64,000 bases of DNA from Demequina sp. NBRC 110055 (GTDB taxonomy: Bacteria; Actinomycetota; Actinomycetes; Actinomycetales; Demequinaceae). The position numbers and the translations under genes were made by a program. Of this stretch, positions 15,554 through 25,581 are shown one piece after another. The notes under the pieces are model-generated. The model worked only from the letters and a program-made list of their open reading frames with translations, had not been told where the DNA came from and ran no database searches. Where the stretch lies: positions 149,389-213,388 of the forward strand of contig NZ_BBRL01000008.1 of the NCBI RefSeq assembly GCF_002090135.1, written 5' to 3'. Each line of letters begins with the position of its first letter. Position 1 is the first letter of the stretch.

Positions 15554-16214
15554 GGATGTGCACCGGTGCGCCGGGGTCATCCTCGAGCTTGCGGCGCAGC
15601 TGCGCGGTGTAGACGCGCAGATAATGTGTCTCGGCGTCGTAGCCGGGCCCCCACACATCGTGAAGGAGTTGAGCCCGGCTCACCATGCGGCCACGGTTCC
15701 TCACGAGCGCCTCGAGCAGCGCCCACTCGGTCGGCGTGAGTCGCACCTCGGCATCCTTGCGGGCGACTGTCCGCCGGGCGAGATCGATGCGCAACGTCCC
15801 CGCTTCGATGACCGCGACGTCGACCGCGCCGTCGACCGGCTGCGCACGCCTGACCGCGGCGCGCAGCCGCGCGAGCAGCTCATTCATCGCGAACGGCTTG
15901 GTGACGTAGTCGTCGGCGCCGGCGTCGAGCGCGTCGATCTTGTCGTCGTTCATCTGTCGCGCCGACAAGACGACGATGGGCACGCGGCTCCACCCCCGGA
16001 TGCCGGCGAGGACTTCGAGGCCGGACATGTCGGGCAGGCCAAGGTCGAGCACCACCACGTCCGGCCTGGCCGACGCCGCAGCGTCGAGCGCCCGCGCGCC
16101 GGTCTCGGCGGTCGTGACCTCCCACCCATGAGCGCGCAGGTTGATCGCGAGCGCGCGGGTGAGCCCTTCATCGTCGTCGACCACGAGGACCCGATTGCCC
16201 TGTCCGTCGGTCAT
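15516..16214 (-). CDS. kdpE: Response regulator of potassium-transport operon, KdpE
   Basis: This 232-residue OmpR-type regulator has a receiver domain with the acidic pair VVDDDEG, the phosphoryl-acceptor Asp in VVVLDLGLPDMSG (~residue 54) and the switch Lys in DDYVTKPFAM. A winged-helix domain follows (TPTEWALLEALVRNRGRMVS, VWGPGYDAETHYLRVYTAQL). It overlaps kdpD by four bases. KdpE activates the kdp genes under low K+ or osmotic stress. Confidence 0.93.
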   Translation of the reverse strand: MTDGQGNRVLVVDDDEGLTRALAINLRAHGWEVTTAETGARALDAAASARPDVVVLDLGLPDMSGLEVLAGIRGWSRVPIVVLSARQMNDDKIDALDAGADDYVTKPFAMNELLARLRAAVRRAQPVDGAVDVAVIEAGTLRIDLARRTVARKDAEVRLTPTEWALLEALVRNRGRMVSRAQLLHDVWGPGYDAETHYLRVYTAQLRRKLEDDPGAPVHILTHPGAGYRFEV

Positions 16215-18760
16215 GCGTGCCCCATGTCCCGATCCTCGCGCACGCGAGGCACCGTCACGACCATCGTGAGGCCTCCGCCCGGCGTGTCCTCGGGCACCAC
16301 CCGCGCTCCGACCGTCGCGGCGAGGCCGTCGGCCACGGCGAGCCCCAACCCCACTCCCCCATCGGCGCCGCCATCGAACCTCTGGAAGGCCTCGAACATC
16401 ACGTTCTTGCGAGACTCGGGGACGCCCGGGCCGGAGTCCGCCACGCGAATCACCACCTCGGCCCCGTCCGCCGCCGCCGAGACACGCACCGCCGTGCCGG
16501 GTGGCGTGTGACGCACTGCGTTCGACACGAGATTCTCCACCACACGCTCGAGGAGGCCAGGATCGGTCTCGACCAGCGGGAGGTCCTCCGGGAGCGACAT
16601 CTTGACCGACGCATGCCACGGCTCGACGGCCGCGGGCACCACCTCCTCGAGCGAACTGGCGCGTAGCCGGGCGTGCACCGCGCCGGCCTGGAGCCGCGAC
16701 AGGTCAAGTAGGTTGTCGATGAGCCGCTCCAGGCGCCCGGTGCCCTCCTGAATCGTCTTCGTCAGCGCCGCGCGGTCGTCCTCGTCAAGACGGATGCCGG
16801 ACGCGAGCCCGTCCACCGCGGCCCTGATCGCCGCCAATGGAGTGCGTAGATCGTGCGAGACCGCGGCGAGCAGCGCATTCCGGGTACGCTCCGACGCCTC
16901 GAGCCTTCTAGCGGCGTCCGCCTCCTGACGCAGGCGCCGGTGTTCGAGCACAATGCGCATCTGGCTTCCAAACGCCTCCGCGACTTCGCGATCGCTCCCG
17001 GCGAGGGGCCGGCCGCACAGCACCATGCGGTGCCGCTCGTCGATGTCGACCGTCGCGGGATCGGCGCATGGCGCGTCGGCACCGGCGGCTGCAAGAACTC
17101 CCCACGGCGCGCGAGCCCCTTCGCGCTGCTCGAGCCTCACCTGATCGAGCCCGAACACCTCACGAAGGCGGCTCACGATCGCGTCGGCCGTGTCGTCGCC
17201 CGACAGCACGCTGCGCGACAAGGCGGCGAGCGTGGACGCCTCCGCCCTCGCACGGTATGCCTGCGCGGTGCGCCTCGACGCGAGATCCACCACAGAGGCC
17301 ACCGCAGCGGCAACCACGACGAAGACCACGAGCGCGAGCACGTCGCTCGGCTGGTCGATTACGAGCCGGCCGGTGGGCTCCGTGTGCAGCAGGTTGAGGG
17401 CGAGGAACGACAGGACCGCCGCGACAAGCGCCGGCCACAGCCCGCCGATGAGCGCGACTCCGACCACCACCGCGAGTTGGAGCATGAGCGCGGCCGACAG
17501 GTCGTCAGCACCCCCGGCCCCCGCATCGGCCACCCAGGCCACGACGAGCGGCGCCGCGATCGCGGCCAGCCACCCGGCCGCGCGCCGTCCGCGCGACATG
17601 GAGGAGGTCCGCGATGGCGGCCTGGTGCCGGCGCCGGCGTGCTCATGCGTCACGAGGTGCACGTCGATGGCGCCGGACAGACGAGCGATGGCATCGGCCG
17701 ACGAACCCGACAGCGCCTGGCGCCACCGGGAGTGTCGTGACACCCCCACCACGATCATCGTGGCGTTGACTCCGCGCGCGAAGTCGACGACGGCAAGGGC
17801 CACGTCCTCGCCCGCCACCGTGTGAAAGGTGCCCCCGAGCGACTCGATGAGCAGCCGCTGGTTCGCGATCGCGGCGGGCGGAGCAGCCGGCAAACCATCG
17901 GTGGGGAGCACGTGCACCGCGATGAGTTCCGAGCCGGCGGAACGCTGGGCGATGCGAGAGGCGCGACGGATCAGCGCCTCGCTCTCGGCACCGCCCGTGA
18001 CCGCCACCACCACACGCTCGCGGGCGGGCCATGTCGCGTCGATCTCGTGGTCGGAACGGTAGCGCGTGAGGGCATCGTCGACCCGATCCGCGAGCCACAG
18101 CAGCGCGAGCTCCCTGAGCGCCGTGAGGTTACCCTCTCGGAAGTACTTCCCGAGCGACGCGTCAACCTGCTCGGCCCGGTAAATGTTGCCGTGCGCGAGG
18201 CGCCGGCGGAGCTGCTGGGGCGAGAGGTCGACCAACTGAATCTGATCGGCCTCGCGCACCACGTGGTCCGGCACCGTCTCGCGCTGGCGCACGCCCGTGA
18301 TGGCCTCGACGTCATCCACGAGCGAGGCGAGGTGCTGCACATTGACGGTGGTCACGACGTCGATACCGGCGTCCAACAGCGCCGTGACGTCCTGCCAGCG
18401 CTTGTCGCGGGCGGACCCCGGGGGGTTGGTGTGGGCGAGCTCGTCCACGAGCGCGACGTCAGGGGCGCGTGCGATCACCGCATCGACATCGAGGTCGGTC
18501 AGGGTGACCCCACGGTGCTCGAGCACGCGGCGCGGGATGACCTCCAGGTCGCCGATCTTGTCGGCGGTGGCCACTCGGCCGTGCGTCTCGACGAGGCCAA
18601 TCACCACATCGGTGCCGCGCAGCTTTCGCCGCTCCGCCTCGTCGAGCATCGCAAAGGTCTTGCCCACGCCCGGGGCGGCGCCCAGATACACGGTGAGGCG
18701 CCCGCGGGAGGAGGGTGCCTCCGTGGTGGATTCCGCGGGATCGGCGACGGTCATGATCAC
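16211..18760 (-). CDS. kdpD: Osmosensitive K+ channel sensor histidine kinase KdpD
   Basis: This 849-residue protein has the full KdpD layout. The N-terminal KdpD domain carries Walker A GAAPGVGKTFAMLDEAERR (~residue 28), then a universal-stress-protein domain, four membrane helices (~395-500), a GAF-like region, the dimerisation/phosphorylation helix VSHDLRTPLAAIR with the active His, and a HATPase domain (ENLVSNAVRHTPPG, DSGPGVPESR). The first codon is either GTG 18760 or ATG 18754. GTG overlaps the kdpC stop, which suggests coupling. Confidence 0.94.
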   Translation of the reverse strand: MIMTVADPAESTTEAPSSRGRLTVYLGAAPGVGKTFAMLDEAERRKLRGTDVVIGLVETHGRVATADKIGDLEVIPRRVLEHRGVTLTDLDVDAVIARAPDVALVDELAHTNPPGSARDKRWQDVTALLDAGIDVVTTVNVQHLASLVDDVEAITGVRQRETVPDHVVREADQIQLVDLSPQQLRRRLAHGNIYRAEQVDASLGKYFREGNLTALRELALLWLADRVDDALTRYRSDHEIDATWPARERVVVAVTGGAESEALIRRASRIAQRSAGSELIAVHVLPTDGLPAAPPAAIANQRLLIESLGGTFHTVAGEDVALAVVDFARGVNATMIVVGVSRHSRWRQALSGSSADAIARLSGAIDVHLVTHEHAGAGTRPPSRTSSMSRGRRAAGWLAAIAAPLVVAWVADAGAGGADDLSAALMLQLAVVVGVALIGGLWPALVAAVLSFLALNLLHTEPTGRLVIDQPSDVLALVVFVVVAAAVASVVDLASRRTAQAYRARAEASTLAALSRSVLSGDDTADAIVSRLREVFGLDQVRLEQREGARAPWGVLAAAGADAPCADPATVDIDERHRMVLCGRPLAGSDREVAEAFGSQMRIVLEHRRLRQEADAARRLEASERTRNALLAAVSHDLRTPLAAIRAAVDGLASGIRLDEDDRAALTKTIQEGTGRLERLIDNLLDLSRLQAGAVHARLRASSLEEVVPAAVEPWHASVKMSLPEDLPLVETDPGLLERVVENLVSNAVRHTPPGTAVRVSAAADGAEVVIRVADSGPGVPESRKNVMFEAFQRFDGGADGGVGLGLAVADGLAATVGARVVPEDTPGGGLTMVVTVPRVREDRDMGHA

Positions 18761-19404
18761 ATTGTGTCCGCGGGAGCCGCCTGCTCAAGGGACGTGTTGA
18801 GCGCGAGTACGTCCACGTAGGGGTCGCCGAGTACGCCGAGCGTCCGTTCGTGGGTCGCCTCGGCCACCAGCGCCATGACCGTGGCCTCGTCCAGTCCACG
18901 CTCGCGCGCCACCCGCGCCACCTGGAGCGAGGCATAGGCGGGGCTGATCGCGCCGTCGAGGCCTGATGCGGACGCGGTCACGGCATCGGCCGGAACCTCG
19001 TCAACGGGCACCGCCTCGCGCGCGGCCACCTCGGCGCGGCGCTCGGCGATCGCGGCGACAAGGTCAGGGCTCTCCGGCCCCAAGTTGGAGCCGCCCGAGG
19101 CCAGGGCGTCATAGCCGTCGCCGGCCGCCGAGGGGCGGGGTAGGAACCACTCGTCTCCCGCGAACGCCTGGCCGATGAGTGCGGAGCCGGCCGCCTCGGC
19201 ACGGTCGGTGGTGCGCTCCCCCGTCGCGGTCACGAGCGACCCCGCCGCCTGCCACGGGAAGGCGGCCCGGGCAACTCCGGTGATGAGCAACGGGTACGCG
19301 ACCCCACACACCACGGTGAACACGGCGAGCATCGTCAGGCCTGTCATTGATGCCCGGGCGAGTGCACGAAAGGAGGACGTGGCGGTCAGTCGAATCGAGT
19401 GCAT
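18757..19404 (-). CDS. kdpC: K+-transporting ATPase subunit C
   Basis: This 215-residue protein has one N-terminal membrane helix (TGLTMLAVFTVVCGVAYPLL) and the KdpC features LIGQAFAGDEWFLPRPSAAG, YDALASGGSNLGPESPDLV and SPAYASLQVARVARERGLD. KdpC assists ATP binding and assembly of KdpFABC. ATG 19404 follows AAGGAG. The gene sits 23 bases after kdpB and overlaps kdpD. Confidence 0.94.
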   Translation of the reverse strand: MHSIRLTATSSFRALARASMTGLTMLAVFTVVCGVAYPLLITGVARAAFPWQAAGSLVTATGERTTDRAEAAGSALIGQAFAGDEWFLPRPSAAGDGYDALASGGSNLGPESPDLVAAIAERRAEVAAREAVPVDEVPADAVTASASGLDGAISPAYASLQVARVARERGLDEATVMALVAEATHERTLGVLGDPYVDVLALNTSLEQAAPADTM

Positions 19405-19427
19405 GGTGAACTCCTTGCTGGTGGCCG

Positions 19428-21569
19428 CTACAGGCCCAGGACGGTGAGGATGATGTCGATGACCTTGATCCCGAGGAACGGGGCGATGAGGCCGCCGACG
19501 CCGTAGATCCACAGGTTCCGAGCCAGCAGCGCGGAGGCGCTGGACGGGCGGTACTTCACACCCCTGAGCGCCAGCGGCACGAGTGCCACGATGATCAACG
19601 CGTTGAAGATGACGGCCGAGGCGATCGCCGTCTCCGGGCTGGTGAGCCGCATGATGTTCAGGGCATCGAGCCCCGGGATCAGCGGCGCGAACATCGCGGG
19701 CAGGATTGCGAAGTACTTGGCGACGTCGTTCGAGACGGAGAAGGTCGTGAGCGCCCCCCGCGTGATGAGGAGTTGCTTGCCGATCTCCACGATCTCGATG
19801 AGCTTGGTGGGGTTCGAGTCGAGGTCGACCATGTTCCCCGCCTCCTTCGCGGCGGAGGTGCCGGACGCCATGGCCACCCCCACATCCGCCTGCGCGAGCG
19901 CGGGGGCGTCGTTCGTACCGTCACCTGCCATCGCGACCAGGCGCCCGCCGGCCTGCTCGCGCTTGATGAGCGCGAGTTTGTCCTCGGGAGTGGCCTCGGC
20001 GAGCACGTCGTCGACGCCCGCCTCGGCGGCGATGGCGCGCGCGGTGATGGCGTTGTCGCCAGTGACCATCACGGTGCGGATGCCCATCGCGCGCAGGCGG
20101 TCGAACCGCTCACGCATGCCCGGCTTGACGACGTCCTTGAGGTGGATGACGCCCAGCGCCGCGGCGGCACCGTCTCCCACCTGCCTGGCGATCACGAGCG
20201 GCGTGCCGCCTTCGCGCGACACCGCCGCCACCGCATCGGCCACCGCCGTCTCGGCGGCCGATGCCTCGGCCAGGCCAGTGCGAGCGTCACCGCGGGTAGC
20301 GTCGATCCAGGTGTGGATGGCGCTCGCCGCTCCCTTGCGCAGAGAGATCGCACGCTCGGCGTGCCCGGCGGGGATGTCGACGCCGGACATGCGCGTGTGG
20401 GCGGAGAACTCGACCAGCGTGGCCCCGCGCGGTAGCGGGGAGGCGTCGGCGTCCGGCCGCGCATCCACCAGCTCCACGATCGAGCGCCCCTCCGGAGTGT
20501 CGTCCGCGAGGGACGCGAGGCGGGCGGCGTGGGCGAGCTCCGCGGGCGCGATGCCGGGCGCCGGGATGAGCTCGCTAGCCCGCCGGTTGCCAAAGGTGAT
20601 GGTGCCCGTCTTGTCGAGGAGCAGCACGTCGACATCCCCGGCGGCCTCGACCGCGCGGCCGGAGGTCGCGAGGACGTTGCGTTGGACCAGGCGGTCCATG
20701 CCGGCGATGCCGATGGCGGACAAAAGCGCACCAATCGTCGTCGGGATCAGGCACACGAGCAACGCGACGAGCACCACGATGTCCTGCCGTGCGCCGCTGA
20801 ACGCCGCGAAGGCTTGCAGCGTCGCGACGGCGAGAAGGAACACGACCGTCAGCGAGCTGAGCAGCAACCCCAGCGCTATCTCATTGGGCGTGCGCCGGCG
20901 CTCGGAACCCTCCACCAGGGCGATCATGCGGTCCACGAAGCCGTGGCCGGGCCGCGCGGTGACGCGCACCACGATCCGGTCAGACAAGACGACGGTGCCG
21001 CCGGTCACGGCGCAGCGGTCGCCGCCCGATTCACGGATGACGGGCGCGGACTCTCCCGTGATCGCCGACTCGTCGACGGACGCAATGCCCGCCACCACGT
21101 CACCATCGCCCGGGATGACCTGACCGGCGTCGACGACCACGAGCGCGCCCACGGTCAGTTCCGACGCGGCAACCTCGACCGTGGTCCACAACCCGGGGTC
21201 GTCGAGATCGGCGTCGGCGCCGATGACGTGCGCGACGGTGTGCTGCTGGGTGGCCCGTAGCGACGCGGCCTGCGCCTTGCCGCGCGCCTCCGCAATCGCC
21301 TCCGCGAGCGCGGCGAAGAACGCGGTGGCCCACAGCCACAGCGTGACGACCCAGCCGAAGACGCTCGGGCTCGCGATCGCCAGGACAGTGGTGAGAGCCG
21401 CGCCTGCTTCGACAATCAACAGCACCGGCGAGCGCCAGAGGCGACGCGGGTCGAGCCCGCGCGCGGCGCCCGGAAGCGCGGCGCGCACCTGCGCCCAACT
21501 CAGACCACGCGAAGACGAGACGGGAGCGGCGCCCGCGGGGGCATCGGCCGGGGAAAGGGTGGTGGTCAT
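19428..21569 (-). CDS. kdpB: K+-transporting ATPase subunit B (P-type ATPase)
   Basis: This 713-residue catalytic subunit has the phosphorylation motif [11 protein letters not shown] (~residue 315), TGES in [18 protein letters not shown], the nucleotide-binding KGAAS and MVTGDN, and [19 protein letters not shown]. Length and motifs are full. It overlaps kdpA by four bases. The N-terminal tail contains a GGCCGATGC word (PADAPAG). Confidence 0.96.
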   Translation of the reverse strand: MTTTLSPADAPAGAAPVSSSRGLSWAQVRAALPGAARGLDPRRLWRSPVLLIVEAGAALTTVLAIASPSVFGWVVTLWLWATAFFAALAEAIAEARGKAQAASLRATQQHTVAHVIGADADLDDPGLWTTVEVAASELTVGALVVVDAGQVIPGDGDVVAGIASVDESAITGESAPVIRESGGDRCAVTGGTVVLSDRIVVRVTARPGHGFVDRMIALVEGSERRRTPNEIALGLLLSSLTVVFLLAVATLQAFAAFSGARQDIVVLVALLVCLIPTTIGALLSAIGIAGMDRLVQRNVLATSGRAVEAAGDVDVLLLDKTGTITFGNRRASELIPAPGIAPAELAHAARLASLADDTPEGRSIVELVDARPDADASPLPRGATLVEFSAHTRMSGVDIPAGHAERAISLRKGAASAIHTWIDATRGDARTGLAEASAAETAVADAVAAVSREGGTPLVIARQVGDGAAAALGVIHLKDVVKPGMRERFDRLRAMGIRTVMVTGDNAITARAIAAEAGVDDVLAEATPEDKLALIKREQAGGRLVAMAGDGTNDAPALAQADVGVAMASGTSAAKEAGNMVDLDSNPTKLIEIVEIGKQLLITRGALTTFSVSNDVAKYFAILPAMFAPLIPGLDALNIMRLTSPETAIASAVIFNALIIVALVPLALRGVKYRPSSASALLARNLWIYGVGGLIAPFLGIKVIDIILTVLGL

Positions 21570-23239
21570 GACAGCGCCTCCGCGAGGGGACCGAGGGAGA
21601 GGACGGGAAGGAAGGTGAGACCCACGACGATCACCGCGACCGCGGCGACGAGGCCGACAAAGAGCGGCCGATGCGTGGGCAGGGTGCCCGCAGACGTCGG
21701 GACCGTACGTTGAGAGGCCAGCCGGCCCGCCAAGGCGAGCACAATCAAGATCGGCACGAACCGACCGAGCAGCATGGCGACACCGAGCGCGGTGTTGTAG
21801 AAGCCGGTGCCGGTAGCAAGTCCCGCGAATGCCGAGCCGTTGTTGTTGCCGGCAGAGGCGAAGGCGTAGAGCACCTCCGATAGCCCGTGCGGGCCGTCCT
21901 CCTGGATGCCGGCGAGCCCGGGAGCGACGGAGACGGCGAGCGCGGCGCCCGTCAGGACGATGGCCGGGGCGGTGAGGACGTACATCGCGACCAGCGTCAT
22001 CTCGCCCTGGCCGATCTTCTTGCCCAGGTACTCGGGCGTCCGGCCCACCATGAGGCCCGCGACAAAGACCGCGAGGATGGCGATGACGAGCATGCCGTAA
22101 AGACCCGCGCCCACGCCGCCGGGGGCGACCTCGCCCAGCAGCATGTCGACCATGAGCACGGCACCGCCGGGAGCGGTGAAGGAGTCATGCATAGAGTTCA
22201 CGGCGCCGGTCGACGTCGCCGTGGTCGACACCGCGAACAGGGCGCTGGCGGCGGTGCCGAAGCGAGTCTCCTTACCCTCCATGGCCACGCCGGCGAGCTG
22301 GGGCGCGGTCCCCGGTCCGGACATCTCCGCCCACGTGGTGAGGGCGAGGGCGCCCAGCCACAGTGTCGCCATCGCGCCCAGGATCGCCCAGCCCTGCCTG
22401 CGGTCGCCGACCATGATGCCGAAGGTGCGCGGGAGGGCCGACGGGATGAGCAGCAGGAGGAAGATCTCGAACAGGTTGGTGAGGTGCGTGGGGTTCTCGT
22501 ACGGGTGTGCGGAGTTGGCATTGAAGAAGCCGCCGCCGTTGGTGCCGAGTTCCTTGATGGCCTCCTGCGAGGCCACCGGGCCGCCGAGCGCGGCCTGAGT
22601 ACCGCCCTGCAGTGTCGCGATCGTGGAGTGCGGGTCGAGGTTCTGGATCACCCCCTGAGCGACGAGCACGACCGCCGCCAGGACCGACAGTGGCAGGAGG
22701 ATGCGCACCACGCCCCGCGTAAGGTCGGACCAGAAGTTACCGATGCGGCCGTCGGTGCCGGAGCGGGCGAAGCCGCGGATCAGCGCGACCGCGACGGCAA
22801 GTCCCACCGCTGCGGAGACGAAGTTCTGGACGGCGAAGCCGATCATCTGCAGCAGGTGGCCCGCGGCGGCCTCGCCGGAGTACCACTGCCAGTTGGTGTT
22901 GGTGGTGAAGCTGACGGCGGTGTTCCAGGCGCCCGCGGGATCGAGACCGGTGAAGCCGAGGTTCCACGGCAGGTACGCCTGCAGGCGGCCCAGCCCGTAG
23001 AGCACGAGGACCGACACGAGCGAAAAGCCGAGGACCTGCATGGCGTAGGTGCGCCAGCGCTGGTCGGTGTGGGCATCGACGCGAGCCGCTCGATACCAGG
23101 CGCTCTCAATGCGCCAGTCTCGCTGCGACGAGTAGACACGCGCCATGTAGCCGCCCAGCGGCGCGTGGGCGAGGGCGAGGAGCGAGATGAGGATGCCCGC
23201 CTGACCGACCGCGGCGAGGACTTCTGCCTGTGTCGTCAT
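21566..23239 (-). CDS. kdpA: K+-transporting ATPase subunit A (channel-like)
   Basis: This 557-residue membrane protein contains the four selectivity-filter-like loops of KdpA, visible as [56 protein letters not shown] and [13 protein letters not shown]. Together with KdpF, B and C it forms the high-affinity K+ pump. It begins four bases after the kdpF stop. Confidence 0.96.
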   Translation of the reverse strand: MTTQAEVLAAVGQAGILISLLALAHAPLGGYMARVYSSQRDWRIESAWYRAARVDAHTDQRWRTYAMQVLGFSLVSVLVLYGLGRLQAYLPWNLGFTGLDPAGAWNTAVSFTTNTNWQWYSGEAAAGHLLQMIGFAVQNFVSAAVGLAVAVALIRGFARSGTDGRIGNFWSDLTRGVVRILLPLSVLAAVVLVAQGVIQNLDPHSTIATLQGGTQAALGGPVASQEAIKELGTNGGGFFNANSAHPYENPTHLTNLFEIFLLLLIPSALPRTFGIMVGDRRQGWAILGAMATLWLGALALTTWAEMSGPGTAPQLAGVAMEGKETRFGTAASALFAVSTTATSTGAVNSMHDSFTAPGGAVLMVDMLLGEVAPGGVGAGLYGMLVIAILAVFVAGLMVGRTPEYLGKKIGQGEMTLVAMYVLTAPAIVLTGAALAVSVAPGLAGIQEDGPHGLSEVLYAFASAGNNNGSAFAGLATGTGFYNTALGVAMLLGRFVPILIVLALAGRLASQRTVPTSAGTLPTHRPLFVGLVAAVAVIVVGLTFLPVLSLGPLAEALS

Positions 23240-23243
23240 CGCG

Positions 23244-23336
23244 TTACCGGTTCGAGGCGTCGTGCAGCATCAGCGCGACCACGTACACCGCGGCTGCGGC
23301 GAGCGCGGCGATGAAGGCGAGGTCCGCGGCGCTCAC
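23244..23336 (-). CDS. kdpF: Small membrane peptide KdpF
   Basis: This 30-residue ORF starts with GTG ([20 protein letters not shown], then [10 protein letters not shown]) and consists almost wholly of one hydrophobic helix with a polar C-terminus. That is the size, topology and place of KdpF, which stabilises the KdpABC complex. Its start overlaps the stop of a second mini-ORF (GTGA) and its stop lies four bases before kdpA. Confidence 0.75.
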   Translation of the reverse strand: MSAADLAFIAALAAAAVYVVALMLHDASNR

Positions 23337-23413
23337 TTGGCGCCTCGGCGGATGAGGAGGGCGAGGACGCCGAAGGCGGCGACCGTGAGGGCGACATAGA
23401 TCAGATCGTTCAC
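23333..23413 (-). CDS. Second small membrane peptide at the head of the kdp operon
   Basis: This 26-residue ORF begins GTG (VNDLIYVALTVAAFGVLALL, then IRRGAK). It is a single transmembrane helix with a positive C-terminus, preceded by GGGAG at the right spacing, and overlaps kdpF by GTGA. Similar mini-ORFs ahead of kdpF occur in other actinobacterial kdp operons, as I recall. Its role is unknown. Both mini-ORFs being KdpF-like is possible. Confidence 0.6.
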   Translation of the reverse strand: MNDLIYVALTVAAFGVLALLIRRGAK

Positions 23414-23490
23414 GGCTCCCGGTCTACTCGCGGATTCGGGCGCCGCCCAGGGGCGTTAACGGATCCTTGACGGTGGGCCCATAAACGCTG

Positions 23491-23525
23491 ACGGGCCCCT
23501 GACGCGAAGTGCGTGAGGGGCCCGT
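23491..23525 (-). terminator. Terminator after the DUF427 gene
   Basis: ACGGGCCCCT and AGGGGCCCGT form a perfect 10-bp stem with further pairing inside (GACGC/GCGTG-type). It lies 18 bp after the DUF427 stop on the minus strand. The following T-run is weak. Confidence 0.6.
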
Positions 23526-23542
23526 TGCAGGATGTGTGGGTA

Positions 23543-23842
23543 TTACTCGGTGATGTCGACCGAAGGATCGAATGCGACGTAACCCGCGAAGTTTTCGCCC
23601 ACGCGTTCTGAAGCGCCGGGGAGCGGATCGGGCGACCATGCGGCATCCGCGTGGGTCGAGCCTCCGGCGCGCGCGTCGAAGTACTGTGCGTCGCCCTTCC
23701 ACGGGCAGTGATAGTCGGTCGGGCTGACCGCGAGGGCGTCCGGCACGATGCTCTCGGGCGGGAAGTACCAGTTGCCCTCGATGCGCACCAGGGAGTCCCG
23801 ATCCGCTTCCGCGATCACGGTGTCATTCAGGATGGCTTTCAT
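23543..23842 (-). CDS. DUF427 domain-containing protein
   Basis: This 99-residue protein matches the small DUF427 fold: MKAILNDTVIAEADRDSLVR, NWYFPPESI, then YHCPWKGDAQYFDARAG and PSERVGENFAGYVAF-like ends. Function of the family is unknown. It is a single-gene unit between the kdp operon and an oxidoreductase gene, with its own terminator. Confidence 0.85.
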   Translation of the reverse strand: MKAILNDTVIAEADRDSLVRIEGNWYFPPESIVPDALAVSPTDYHCPWKGDAQYFDARAGGSTHADAAWSPDPLPGASERVGENFAGYVAFDPSVDITE

Positions 23843-23918
23843 GGCTCCTCCTTCGTCGAGGTCATGCAGGCGTCATGGGGCGGGCGCGGACACACGCGCG
23901 CCGCCGTGCGTTGTCGCA

Positions 23919-24569
23919 CTACTGCTGCTGGACACGCTCGGTGTTCGCGGAGATCTCGCGCAGTTCCGCCGCCGTCATGGGCTTGCCGTATCCGGGCGTG
24001 TCGCGCTCCAGGCGCCAGCTCTCATCGAGTGTGCCGAGGTCGACAGCGTCGTAGCCGAGGTCGTCGAGGAATGCCGCGGCCACCTCCTTGGCCTGGCCGT
24101 CTTGGCCGAAGATCGCGAGCGCGCGGCGGGTGGGCGTGCCGAAGGGCGTCGCGTCGCGCGGGATGTCCTTGGCGTTGATGTGGTTGAACGCCTTCACCAC
24201 GTGGGACTCGGGCAGATGCTTCTGTAGGAGTCCGCTGGTGGTCGACATGTTGGTGTCGAGCGCGGCGATACGCCCGTCGCGACCCGGGTAGTAGTTGTTG
24301 GCGTCGAGCACGATCTTTCCCACAAGCGGCGCCTGCGGGAGCGTCTCGATCGCACTGAGCGGGATGGCGACCAGGACGATGTCTCCGGCCGCGGCAGCCT
24401 CGTCGATCGTGGCGGCGCGGGCGTGTTCCTGACCCAACTCTACGATGAGGTCGCCGAGCGTCTCGGGCCCGCGCGAGTTCGCGATGACCACGTCGTGGCC
24501 GGCGGCGATCGCCGCCTTGGCCACATTGCTGCCGATGTTGCCTGCTCCGATGATGCCGAGTGTGCTCAT
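23919..24569 (-). CDS. NAD(P)-binding reductase of the F420-dependent NADP oxidoreductase type
   Basis: This 216-residue protein opens with a Rossmann motif, MSTLGIIGAGNIGSNVAKAA, followed by VVIANSRGPETL with Ser-Arg after the second strand, which suggests NADP(H). IPLSAIETLP and VKAFNHINAKDI are shared with the NADPH-dependent F420 reductase/FNO-like group. The substrate is uncertain; some relatives are plain NADP-binding proteins. ATG 24569 is chosen because the Rossmann motif begins there. Confidence 0.78.
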   Translation of the reverse strand: MSTLGIIGAGNIGSNVAKAAIAAGHDVVIANSRGPETLGDLIVELGQEHARAATIDEAAAAGDIVLVAIPLSAIETLPQAPLVGKIVLDANNYYPGRDGRIAALDTNMSTTSGLLQKHLPESHVVKAFNHINAKDIPRDATPFGTPTRRALAIFGQDGQAKEVAAAFLDDLGYDAVDLGTLDESWRLERDTPGYGKPMTAAELREISANTERVQQQ

Positions 24570-24657
24570 GGTTCGGGCAACGCAGGCAGTGCGGGCGGGT
24601 ATTCCACGAGCGGCCGATGCCCTAGCTTCCAGGGGCTTTTTGCGGCAAGCTGCCGGC

Positions 24658-25533
24658 ATGGAATCGGCCGCGAGCGCTGCGCTACGTACACAGATATTCG
24701 AGCAACTCGCAAAGACCGCTCCGTCCTCGCACCTCGTCAGCCGTGCCGAGTTGCTCGGTTTCAACGTCGGTGGAGAACGCCTGCCGCTCATCGACTACTC
24801 ACGTGGCATCCGCAACCCGAAGCAGCTCGATGCGACGTTGAGCGTGGTGTCGTCGGCCGACGGCCCCTACGCCGACGAACAAGTCGCGCCCGGGATCTGG
24901 CGCTACGACTTTCGCGCTGGCGGCACCGGCGGCGACAACCGCAAGTTGATCGCGGCACACCGGCTGGGCGTTCCGATCATCCTCTTTCGCAAGCTGCGCC
25001 CCAACCTCTACCAAGCCGTCTACCCCGCACGTGTGGCCCACGTCGACCACGACAACTCGCGCGTGCTCATCGCGCTCGACGAGTTGGCCGATCTCGCCGA
25101 CCACGAGCAGTCGCCCATCGAGCGCGAGTGGGCGGAGTACATCGCGAAGCGCCGTGTGCATCAGCCCGCCTTCCGCGCCATGGTGATGCGCGCTTACGAG
25201 ACGCAATGCACCGTGTGTCGCTTCAAGCACGGCGAGCTTCTTGACGCCGCCCACATCACCGCCGACTCCGATGCCGCAGGTGACGCGGTCGTCACGAATG
25301 GCATGGCGATGTGCAAGATTCACCACGCGGCGTACGACCAGAACTTCCTAGGCGTCTCCCCCGACTACCGGATCCAAATCAACGCAGCACTCCTCGACGA
25401 GGTCGATGGACCGATGCTCAAACACGGCCTCCAGGAGATGCACGGAGCGACGATCACCCTGCCCTCGCGCCGGGGCGACCGTCCCGATCAGGATCGTTTG
25501 GCGACGCGCTTCGAGACGTTCCTCGCGCAGTAG
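24658..25533 (+). CDS. HNH endonuclease with N-terminal PUA/SRA-like domain (possible type IV restriction enzyme)
   Basis: This 291-residue protein has an N-terminal domain (LIDYSRGIRNPKQLDATLSV, YADEQVAPGIWRYDF, DNRKLIAAHRLGVPIILF) like those in predicted McrA-type HNH restriction enzymes, and a C-terminal HNH motif (CTVCRFKHGELLDAAHI, then NGMAMCKIHHAAYDQNFLG). Both Cys residues and the catalytic-type His residues are present. Enzymes of this kind in actinobacteria cut modified DNA. The modification specificity cannot be read from sequence, and no methylase is adjacent. Confidence 0.72.
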   Translation: MESAASAALRTQIFEQLAKTAPSSHLVSRAELLGFNVGGERLPLIDYSRGIRNPKQLDATLSVVSSADGPYADEQVAPGIWRYDFRAGGTGGDNRKLIAAHRLGVPIILFRKLRPNLYQAVYPARVAHVDHDNSRVLIALDELADLADHEQSPIEREWAEYIAKRRVHQPAFRAMVMRAYETQCTVCRFKHGELLDAAHITADSDAAGDAVVTNGMAMCKIHHAAYDQNFLGVSPDYRIQINAALLDEVDGPMLKHGLQEMHGATITLPSRRGDRPDQDRLATRFETFLAQ

Positions 25534-25581
25534 AGGCACTCGTCGACTTCGAGGGCAGCGTCTGTGGCGGCTCGACAGCCG

